Made by a program: the position numbers and the translations under genes. From Oscillospiraceae bacterium (lineage in GTDB: Bacteria > Bacillota > Clostridia > Oscillospirales > Oscillospiraceae), in contig JAFQHV010000011.1 in NCBI GenBank assembly GCA_017397835.1, forward strand, positions 124,001 to 188,000: DNA of 64,000 nucleotides. Reading direction: 5' to 3'. The notes under the pieces are model-generated. The model was not told the origin of the DNA. It searched no databases and saw nothing but the letters and a program-made list of their open reading frames with translations. Of this stretch, positions 53,401-61,100 are shown piece after piece. Numbering within the stretch: position 1 is the first letter of the stretch; each line of letters begins with the position of its first letter.

Positions 53401-53680
53401 CACCTACTGGATGCACACCGGCGTGGAGAACGTCCGCCTCACCGTCACCTATACCGACGGCACCACCGAGGCCACCCCTCTGGTCTACCCCGTCAGCATC
53501 GACGACTGGATGACCTCCGCCCTGACCACCGAGGCGGAGAACCTCTACATCAGCAACTTCAACCACGCCACCGTCAAGCGCATCCGTGTCGACCCCGACA
53601 AGGAGCTGGCCTCCCTCACCGTGGAAGCCGTGGCCAACGAAGTCATCTTCGGTGTCGTGGGCATCAGCGTCAGCCGCTGA
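50405..53680 (+). CDS. Large six-hairpin glycosidase-like protein (resembles DUF4450 type)
   Basis: 1091 residues without a signal peptide. An N-terminal beta-sandwich (about 1-310) is followed by an alpha-helical region of (alpha/alpha)6 type (about 340-720, with NYNGAGCTQATAYNYRANLV and SYSSNWLPKQYSNCGLFPSE). A short beta domain and a C-terminal beta-sandwich (about 880-1091) follow. The arrangement fits inverting (alpha/alpha)6 glycosidases. I recall the DUF4450 family as the nearest match but cannot confirm it, and no catalytic pair is assigned. It has its own promoter, a GAGGAGGAG ribosome site and a terminator. Confidence 0.75.
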   Translation: MDPKTHYTPTENGYAINGSCELFNRTLYGSHKNDEQTARFFTFAGDVPQFMGTVTDWAVNPVTYQEKCGVLVSGLSITPGRRAGFYYTDDIDQTSRWFHNSEDVLAEFKNGWMEYELSQISSWFPDVSVKIEAYPLLPEDGYLVHYRITTNQRCFFAAGFGGITEMQGRFEMKGEPRRYFTADNAKGNKVEVGTNRAHLTHTDGKHMWVATSFPAQFAVGSARAMADIYPSTFLGNDPENEDDQVIKISAPIEPAQTLDGYIIAIRNEDESVLDRWLAMDDPVAYIKSQIYAKFACIDVDTPDHPLDLTVIPNVIALDASWHKDAFNHGAFAYHNPYLGWRNWYAPTAMHWNERVEKTIDMWTGYITHGDPKDEKVTHDAGPIPEGQLGYAGSRSTIENAVGRLPAYFGPKGEPLYGPYNMQECALDMMLYYIEWSGNFDFAARHFDDMCAMVDFETRVFDPDDDGLYQSMLNTWISDGHNYNGAGCTQATAYNYRANLVLSQIAEKVGRDGKRFARRAEKIKKAMEEKLWLPHEGVYAESLDTIGNRLIHPAVELPTVYHPIDSFMVDHRKAYRTLRYTEQHLKSISTPGRGGRLSYSSNWLPKQYSNCGLFPSENLHLALAYFQVGLKEQGKKLLDGVTDCFFTGRNPGMAPHIQSNRCTSDFGDSDFTDTSSMYLRTVVEGLFGIRINAVEGCVHIQPGLPEEWEHASLTLQDIGFHYHRRGNEEFFNIHCDRAETKRFRIPMRSANVELVLLDGRVVPYEIEAGVNNSFLIVKTDKVGKFRLQVIHGKQPIPTVSVANTVLVGSKLTAQVRGGTLAEVCDVSETLEDITTVGSKVYATAKNVPGDHTLFLRVTAGQYNAWLAADYDIEAMAVAETPLEEKPFTPVDIARFFNCSTTDLHKQCYTTPLPKGFAMRLYKNGRAAHNWSQWGHRGLHVDDTGMRSAGGTVVSRSGIPFATPAEGNNLACVSIYDVFPTSTAFPLTGKAQELAVMFIASTYWMHTGVENVRLTVTYTDGTTEATPLVYPVSIDDWMTSALTTEAENLYISNFNHATVKRIRVDPDKELASLTVEAVANEVIFGVVGISVSR

Positions 53681-53696
53681 CCCTGCTCGCATATAC

Positions 53697-53740
53697 AAAA
53701 ACACGCCCCACAGCCGAATGACTGTGGGGCGTGTTCGTTT
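53697..53740. terminator. Bidirectional terminator between the 1091-residue gene and the GH20 gene
   Basis: A perfect stem of about 15 bp (AACACGCCCCACAG and complement) with an 8-base loop; A run on the left and GTTTTTC on the right. Confidence 0.9.
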
Positions 53741-53743
53741 TTC

Positions 53744-55909
53744 TTATCGCAGCCAGAAGAATCGCTCGGAAGCAATGTGGCGCAGGTCAAAAAAGTCCAG
53801 TTCCACCTCGTCCGTCGGGGTGGTGTCCAAATAGACGCGCAGATCCTCAAAGAACTGCATAAAAATGCTGTGGTTGCGCAGCTGATGAGAGGCCATGTAG
53901 TACTCCTTGGTGTCCTTCAGCCGGGACATCAGGGCAATACGGGTATCCCTGCGGCTTTCTGCCATGGCCTTGATTTGTTCGTAGTCGCCCTCCCGGGCCA
54001 GCTCCATCATGCGCAGCATGGCAAGGTAATCATCCACCAGCACCATGTAGTTGTCCGCCTCGTAGGCGTAGCGGCGTGCCATATCCCGGTCACAGGCGGG
54101 GTCGGCGGCGATGGCCTCCCAGATGGCCTTTGCCTCCTTCGCCATGCCGGAAATGCCGTACATGGCGCGGATGTGGTCCTCCTTCCGGGCGCACACCTTC
54201 TGCAACGCCTCGCCGGGGAAGTTGCGGGGATAGGGCTTGTTGTCCTCCACGTAGGAGTAAAAATAGTAGCTCAGCCGGTCCCGGAGCATAAAGTAGTTGG
54301 CAAGGCAGGAAGAATCCCCCTCAGGCTGGTCGATGCGCTCCTCGGTGATGTAGTCAAACAGTTGGAAGGCGCGGCGGGCCTGCTCAAATTGGGCGGGGAA
54401 TCGCTGCATCAGGTAGCGGTCGGTAACGTCCTGAATGGAACCGGCGCTCTCATACCCCCAGATGTACTCGGACATCAGGTAGTTGTTGCGGTCGTGGCAC
54501 TTATCGTAGGAGGCGTAGGCGTGCAGGCCCTCGGCCTTCTCCTCGGTGGCCATCTTGGCCAGCAGGGCGGTGTTGCGCACGGAGTTGCACTGCACGCACC
54601 AGGCGTAGTAGCCGTTCCAGGGGCACACGGTGCGGCGCAGGCCGGTCTCTGGCTGGGTGGACTGGAACATCAGCTTCTGCTGCAGGTCGGCGTAGGTCCA
54701 CCAGCGGCACACCACCTTGTCCATCAGGTCGTTTTCCTTCAGGGCTTTCAGCAGGGGCTCGGTCAGCACGCCCACACCGAAGGGACCGTGGTCGATAAGC
54801 ATATCGCAGGCAAAGGTGATGCTCTTCATCCCCTTTTCCTTCAGGTGCTTGAAAATGGCGATGGCGTGCTTGATGAACATCTCACCGGGGTTCATATCCC
54901 GGCATTTGGGGCACTTGCACCAGGGGTCCCGGCGGCGGAAAATGTCCACGGCGTTCTGGGCGATTTCGGGCCACACCTCGTCCAGCGTTACGTCAAAGCA
55001 GTCCACGCCGTAGGGGGCCAGATACTTGTCGATAATCTGGTCGTACATATCGAACAGCATCTCGTAGGTGCGGGGGTTGGAGGTGCAGAAGCCGGTCAGG
55101 CTGGGCTCGCCGTCCAAACCCTTGGGGGACACCTCGGGATAGGTGTTGGGAATGAGGGTATTGTGGCCGTAGGAGTTGAAGCCGGGGTACACCTTCATAC
55201 CCCGGGCGTGGCCGTAGGCCACCACCTCACCGAAGAAGTCCTTTTCAAACATAGGAGGCAGCTTTTGGGTGCAGACCCACTGGCGGGTATCCGGATCCAA
55301 GTACTTGATTTGGAAGGGGGTCTCCAGCTCAGGATAGCCGTCCAGCGGCACGTAGAGATACTCGCTAACCCGGCCGTCGTACTGCACCACCCAGCAGCCG
55401 TACACCGCCACCTGCAGGTGGTTGAACTTCTTGCCGGACAGGTCGTCGATCAGGTCGAACCAATCCTGCTTTTCCATCATATCGGAGCCGTAGCGGCACT
55501 CGATCTTCTGTCCGCGCCAGGCCATATCGGGCCAGTCCGTGATCTCACAGCAGGGAATCTCATCCCCCAGCAGCTGGGCAAAGGACACGGCGGCGTAGTA
55601 CACGCCGTTGCTGCCAAAGCCGGTCAGAGTAACGGCGTTCTCCTCCACCACGATTTGATAGGCCTCGTTGGCCGCGGCCACGTCTGCCGGGGCGGTCCCC
55701 AGCGCCAGGGTGATAACCGTGTCGGCGTCGGCCCGCACCGCAATGCCGCAGGCAGCCAGCTTCTTTTCCAGTCGCTCCACCGCCGCCGCGGCGGTGGGAA
55801 CGTCTGCCTGCACCGCAATGCGGCAGGCGGTCAGGTTCAAAGTACCCGTTTTCAGCTCCACCTGCTTGGGCAGAGGAGAAATCTTGTTTTTCAGTTGTTT
55901 TTCGGTCAT
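53744..55909 (-). CDS. GH20-like beta-N-acetylhexosaminidase
   Basis: 721 residues. The N-terminal ~120 residues form the alpha/beta domain that precedes GH20 barrels (GSNGVYYAAVSFAQLLG). The barrel follows, with the catalytic Asp-Glu pair at D310-E311 in DVTLDEVWP, and then a CKCPKC cysteine cluster. The helical C-terminal part (about 500-721) is typical of GH20/GH84-related enzymes. No signal peptide, so it acts on imported glycans. It removes terminal GlcNAc or GalNAc, consistent with nagA 14 bases upstream in the same operon. Confidence 0.83.
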   Translation of the reverse strand: MTEKQLKNKISPLPKQVELKTGTLNLTACRIAVQADVPTAAAAVERLEKKLAACGIAVRADADTVITLALGTAPADVAAANEAYQIVVEENAVTLTGFGSNGVYYAAVSFAQLLGDEIPCCEITDWPDMAWRGQKIECRYGSDMMEKQDWFDLIDDLSGKKFNHLQVAVYGCWVVQYDGRVSEYLYVPLDGYPELETPFQIKYLDPDTRQWVCTQKLPPMFEKDFFGEVVAYGHARGMKVYPGFNSYGHNTLIPNTYPEVSPKGLDGEPSLTGFCTSNPRTYEMLFDMYDQIIDKYLAPYGVDCFDVTLDEVWPEIAQNAVDIFRRRDPWCKCPKCRDMNPGEMFIKHAIAIFKHLKEKGMKSITFACDMLIDHGPFGVGVLTEPLLKALKENDLMDKVVCRWWTYADLQQKLMFQSTQPETGLRRTVCPWNGYYAWCVQCNSVRNTALLAKMATEEKAEGLHAYASYDKCHDRNNYLMSEYIWGYESAGSIQDVTDRYLMQRFPAQFEQARRAFQLFDYITEERIDQPEGDSSCLANYFMLRDRLSYYFYSYVEDNKPYPRNFPGEALQKVCARKEDHIRAMYGISGMAKEAKAIWEAIAADPACDRDMARRYAYEADNYMVLVDDYLAMLRMMELAREGDYEQIKAMAESRRDTRIALMSRLKDTKEYYMASHQLRNHSIFMQFFEDLRVYLDTTPTDEVELDFFDLRHIASERFFWLR

Positions 55910-55923
55910 AACGCTGCCTCCCG

Positions 55924-57066
55924 TTAAATGTCGTTGCCGCGGAACAGAACCCGCTTCAGACCCATCTTGTAATCCACGAAAATCAGGTCGGCCCGCTTGC
56001 CCACGGCGATCTCGCCCCGGTCGGTCATACCCAGCGCCCGGGCGGGGTTATAGCTTGCAAAGCGGAACACGTCCACGATGGATGCGCCGGTATGTACCAT
56101 CATATTGCGGCAGGCCACGATCAGGGTCAGCTTGGACCCGGCAATGTCCCCCCACTTGTCGAAGTTGATGTCGTGAACGTCTTCATATCCGGGGGGATTG
56201 GGCTGATCGGCGTAGGTGCGGTCGGAAATGAGGATGATGCGATCATCCCCCTTGATTTGCCGCACCAGTCGGAGCATATAGGGGTCCACGTGGATGCCCC
56301 GGCTGTCGCAGATGAGCTCGGCGTAAATCTCCCGGTTGTAGTTCACCGCCTCGTCCACGCACACACCCCGGCACTCAGGGTAACGGACGATGGTGCCGGT
56401 GGCGTTGGTGTGGTGGGTGCCGATGCACAGACCGTAGGGCATCAGGGCCTCGATTTGCCACGGCTCCGCCTCGGAGTGGGTCACGGCAAAGCGCACGTCA
56501 GATTTTTTCGCCTTGGCCGCCTTGATGAAGGCAAGAATATTCTCCTGCTCCGGGCCCACGCCCCACACCCGGGCGATGTCGCCGCAGGCCTCGAGAATGG
56601 GCTCATAGTCCTCGGCCACGACGGGCTTGTTGTTCCAGGGGTTGGCCGCCCGGTTGGAGCCGTACTTGGGGTTAATGTAGGGGCCCTCCATGTACGCGCC
56701 GTCCACGTTGGGGGCCTGACCGCTTTCCATAGCCTGGCGGACGGTTTGGCCCATCTGCAGATGCTGCTCCTTGGTCATTCGGGCGTAGGAGGTGGGCAGC
56801 ACCGTGGTGGTTCCGCGCTCCAGATGATAGCGGGCGGCAGGGATCGGCTCCTGCCAGAACTGATGCTCCCCACCCGTGTGAGTGTGAATGTCCACTAGAC
56901 CGGGGCCAACGTACAGCCCCTGGGCATCAATGACCTCGCACCCCTCGGGGATGGGGGTATTGCGCATCTCACCAAAGTCGGCAATGATGCCGCCCTCTAT
57001 AAACAAAACACCATCGGGAATCAAATGGTCCTTCAGCACCAATTCCGCGTTGATAATTGCTTTCAT
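55924..57066 (-). CDS. nagA: N-acetylglucosamine-6-phosphate deacetylase-like amidohydrolase
   Basis: 380 residues. Amidohydrolase motifs in order are GLVDIHTHTGG, the NagA signature YMEGPYINPKYGS with its metal-binding glutamate, VTHSEAEPW, GTHHTNA and ILISDRTYA. The final IAVGKRADLIFVD closes the beta sandwich. It would remove acetate from GlcNAc-6-phosphate. No nagB or NAG kinase gene is present, and the sequence is divergent, so a related N-acetyl sugar is possible. It overlaps the AraC gene by 4 bases. Confidence 0.83.
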   Translation of the reverse strand: MKAIINAELVLKDHLIPDGVLFIEGGIIADFGEMRNTPIPEGCEVIDAQGLYVGPGLVDIHTHTGGEHQFWQEPIPAARYHLERGTTTVLPTSYARMTKEQHLQMGQTVRQAMESGQAPNVDGAYMEGPYINPKYGSNRAANPWNNKPVVAEDYEPILEACGDIARVWGVGPEQENILAFIKAAKAKKSDVRFAVTHSEAEPWQIEALMPYGLCIGTHHTNATGTIVRYPECRGVCVDEAVNYNREIYAELICDSRGIHVDPYMLRLVRQIKGDDRIILISDRTYADQPNPPGYEDVHDINFDKWGDIAGSKLTLIVACRNMMVHTGASIVDVFRFASYNPARALGMTDRGEIAVGKRADLIFVDYKMGLKRVLFRGNDI

Positions 57067-57935
57067 TTCGGCTCCTCCTGCCCTTGGCTGCTTTTCGTGT
57101 GTTTCAATCTATATTCCTGAGGTGTCATAGCAAACTCCCGCCGGAAGGCCTCCCGAAAGGCGGAGTCGTGGGCGTACCCCACCTCTTCGGCGATGGTGCC
57201 CACCGTCTTGTCCGTGTGGCGCAGCAGCCACTTGGCCTGGTCCATCCGGTTGCGCAGCAGCTTCTCCCGAAAGCCCATGCCGTAGGTAGCCTTTAGAATT
57301 CGGTTCAGCTGCCGCCGGGAAAGATGCAGCTTGGATGCCAGGTCGTCGGCACTGGGGTCCTGCCCCATTTGGCACTCAAAGTAGTTGTCGATGATGGAAA
57401 TGGGGCGCAAAGTCCCCTCCACCGCAGGCACGTCCTCCCGCATGTCCAGCAGCCGCAGCAGCAGAATACCCAGTTCCGCCAGCCTCAGCCGCATCAGCTC
57501 CCGGCAGAAGGGCGGCCGCTGGCGGCTCTCGTCCAAAATGCCCCGGCACAGTTCCAACATTCCCGGTGTCATTTCAAACACGTTCCGCTGTGCCACCGCC
57601 TTCACCAACGCACGGCGCATGGTCCCTTCCGGCACGATCAGATTCATCACCAGCCGCCGGCAGCCGTTATCCCCGGAAACCACCCGGTGGTACTGGCCCG
57701 GCGCAATGACCGCCGCCTGCCCCGCACACAGGGCAGCTCCGTTCCCATCCACGTCGATCTTGCAATTGCCCTCCAGCAGGATATGCACCTCGAACTTCGG
57801 ATGGTTGTGTACCTGACCGATCAGATCGCCGGCAATTTCATAGGCCGTTTCATCCACCGTCAGCTGCAGACTCTCCCCCGCCAGGCGCAGGGAATACTCC
57901 AGTGAATGGGACCGCCACGCTTCCTGCCACGTCAT
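57063..57935 (-). CDS. AraC family transcriptional regulator, first gene of the nagA-GH20 operon
   Basis: 290 residues. The cupin-type sensor (HNHPKFEVHILLEGNCKIDV; VIAPGQYHRVV) precedes two HTH motifs (SADDLASKLHLSRRQLNRIL; VGTIAEEVGYAHDSAFREAF). It is translationally coupled to nagA and so probably autoregulates the amino-sugar operon. The start at 57935 follows GAGGAGGGG. A -10-like TATAAT lies just upstream on the minus strand but its -35 is weak. Confidence 0.9.
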   Translation of the reverse strand: MTWQEAWRSHSLEYSLRLAGESLQLTVDETAYEIAGDLIGQVHNHPKFEVHILLEGNCKIDVDGNGAALCAGQAAVIAPGQYHRVVSGDNGCRRLVMNLIVPEGTMRRALVKAVAQRNVFEMTPGMLELCRGILDESRQRPPFCRELMRLRLAELGILLLRLLDMREDVPAVEGTLRPISIIDNYFECQMGQDPSADDLASKLHLSRRQLNRILKATYGMGFREKLLRNRMDQAKWLLRHTDKTVGTIAEEVGYAHDSAFREAFRREFAMTPQEYRLKHTKSSQGQEEPK

Positions 57936-58045
57936 ACACACCCCTCCTCTGCTTTTTTCATTATAAACAACCCCCTACTAAATTTCCAGTTTCCCATCGG
58001 TCTGTTTTCGTTGTCGAATGTCCCAAAATCGTACCCTAATATAAA

Positions 58046-58090
58046 ATCAACAAAACTCCCTGCCCGATTGTCAGGCAGGGAGTTTTTGTT
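58046..58090 (-). terminator. Terminator of the giant SLH protein gene
   Basis: A perfect 13-bp stem (AAAACTCCCTGCC and complement), followed on the minus strand by TTTTGTTGATTTTAT. Confidence 0.88.
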
Positions 58091-58101
58091 TTGCAATGAA
58101 T

Positions 58102-61100
58102 TTAGTTCGCGCGCAGGAAGTTGGTCAGGATCTGCGCCGTTTGGGCGCGGGTAGCCTTCTCGGTGGCGTTGGTGAAGGGCACGTTGTTGAGAATACCCTT
58201 CTCCACCGCCCATTTCAGGGCATCTGCCGCCCAATCGCTGTGGTTGCCCACCTTGCTGAGGTCGCCGTTGCCGTTGGGCGAACCGGAGTAGTTGCGCAGG
58301 ATGACGGCGATCTGCTCCACGGTCACGGGATCCTCGGGCTTGAACACACCGCCGCCGTAACCGCTGACCACGCCCTTATTGCTGCCCCAGGTCACGGCGT
58401 TGTTGTACCACTGGGAGGCCGGCACATCGGAGAAACTGTGCTTGGCCCCATTCAAGTCGGGCTGGCCCTCCTTGTTGTACAGCACCTGCACCACCATGGC
58501 GCGGTTCAGCGTGTCGTTGGGGCCAAACTTGTCGGCGCTGTAGCCGGACATGATGCCGTTGGCGGTGGCGTAGGCGACCGCGTCGTAGAACCAGTCGCCG
58601 ACCTTCACGTCGGCAAAGGTGAGCTCGTCCTTAGGTTCATCCTTGGGCAGCTCCACAGCCACGGAAGCGCCGGTGCGGTTCAGGGGCTGGGTCAGCTCGG
58701 TGGCGTAGAAGTCGTCCACGTACAGGCTGTCGCCGTTCTCACGAGTGGTCTCAATCTGGTTGAACTCCACGGCGCAAATCTCACGGATGACATCCTTATC
58801 GGTGCGAGCCTGATAGTTGGTACCGGAAATCTGAACCTTGGTGTCCTGGTCATGCTTGAGCTTGATATCGCTGACCTTGACACCGTTGATGTACAGCGCA
58901 CCGGTGTCGGCACCGATGTCAAAGCTGACGGCGATGTCGTTCCAGGTACCCGGTTCCACCTTGCCCACGGCAACCTTGCCGCTATCATAGCCCAGGCTGA
59001 CGGTACCGTCGGGACTAAAGACCACGGAGGCCATGCTGTGGCGCAGGTAGACGAAGTTGAAGGCAGCCTTCACCTCGAAGGCGAACTCGCTCTTGTTGCC
59101 CTTGGGCACCATAATCTTAGCTCCGATGGTACCGGCCTTCAGAGCAGGCACCTGACGCACGGCATGAGTGGGGCCAGTGCTGTTGGCGTCCACCACCTTC
59201 ATAGAGTGCACGCCGGAGGCGGAAGCTTCCTTCGTCAGTTCGATGGTACCGGGCAGGTCACGCAACCAACCCATGTACTTCAGGGAGGCATCCTCAAAGT
59301 CCTCGTAGCCGCCCTTGGTCTTGTAAATCATCTCGTCGAACTCTTCCACCAGGAAGCCAACGGTGCTGTCACGGCGGTAGTCCTTGTGCTTGTAGGTGTG
59401 GTCGTACCAGGTGACAAAGGCCTCCTTGCCGTCGGCAGAGATGCCCAGACCGGGCTGGGTCATGCGGCCCTGCACGTCCTGCACGCTGTCAAAGGCAGTG
59501 GAGAAGGTCAGATCCAAGTAGCGGTCAAAGGTCTGATAGTTATCGCTGGACACACCCAGATACATGGGGACACGGCGGTAGTAGGTCATACCCATGGAGT
59601 TACGGGAAGAGTGCAGAATCAAGCGATCCTCGCCGTACTTGGCCAACACGGGAGAGGTGTTGGAGGAGATGATCTTGGAGTAATCGGCCTTCCAGGTCTT
59701 GCCGTAGTCATAGGAGCGGCCCTCCCACAGGTAGAAGTTGCCATCCTGCTGGGCGCGGATGACGATGTACAGGCTGCCATCATCCAGCTGGGCAAAGCCG
59801 GTCTCGGACAGACCGTTCTCGGGGGTAGTGCTCACCGCGCCGTTCAGGTTGATGGGACCCTCCTTGGAGATGTCCATATACATCAGGGTATCGCTGGCGA
59901 TCCAGCTCTTGCCGCCGTCCTTGGAGTAGGTGGCAGTAACGCAGTTTCTGTCATCCGCAGTGTCGGAGATGGCGTGGACGATGACGTAGTCCACGTTGGG
60001 CCCGTCGCCGTCGGCATCCCGCAGCTTCAGACCGTCGCAGTACAGAATGGCACGGGTCTTGCCTTGGCCACGGCTATTCTGCAGAACGTAGTCGTTATCC
60101 TTGACCTTGGGCATAACGGGATCGGTGATAAAGCGCACCTCGGACCAAGTGTAGCCGTAGTCATCGGTGTAGGTCAGGTGCAGGCGGTAGTCATTCACGG
60201 TGTCATCCACGCGGCCGCTGTAGCCGATGATGTACAATCGCTGCAGTTCCTCGTCCCACAGGTAGCCGCCGAAACCGGAGCCGCGGTAACCGGCGCCCAT
60301 GGGGGCACTGTCACGGCTCTCGTTATAGGCCAGCACAGGGCGGGTGGAGAAGGTGCGGCCACCGTCGGTGGAGCGGTACACGGCGTTGTCGGCATCGGTA
60401 CCGGCGCGGCGGCCAACTACGATGACATCACCGTTGGGGAAGGTGAAGGGACGGCCGTGGGAGTCTATGGCATCGTAAGAGCCAAAGGCCTCATAGGTCT
60501 GGCGACCAATGTCAATCAGGGACACATTGCCGTAGGTCACTTCAAACACGGTCTCGGGGTCGGAGAAGTCCTTTGCGCTGCTACAACCCCACTGAGCCGC
60601 GACGGTAGCAGGGACAGAGGGCACACGGACATAGAAGCCGTCCTTGCCGTTGTACCAGTGGGCCAGCACGGTGTTGCCCACAGTGAAGCGGAAGTCGCTG
60701 CCGTCGGCCTTATACTGACCGGCCTTGGCACCCAGCTGGGCAATGGAGATGTATACGGGCACATCCTCACCGGCGGGAGTGGTGACGGACACGTCCGCTT
60801 TGTGGGCGAAGGTGCCTGCGGCACCGGGCAGGTACTGCTCGTTGCTGACGGTAATCATAGACTGAATGGTGTTGTAGAAGCTGGGCTTCTCACCGGTCAT
60901 GTCCAGATCGTCGTGATAGGTATGTACCTTCACGAAGCGGGCCTTCTCGTTGATGTTGTAGATGGTGTAGTCCTTGCCAATCTGGTTCATCAGCCAGCCG
61001 GTGACCTTGGTATAGGTCTTGCCGTCGTTACTGACAAACACACCCAAGTGACGCTGACCCACGCGGGAGTACTCGTCCATATCGTGCAGGACGATGCGAT

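Noticed and set aside
50306..55927. Long antisense frames opposite the 1091-residue and GH20 genes
   Set aside because: Low-complexity Gly/Val/His composition and no start signals; mirror images of real genes.
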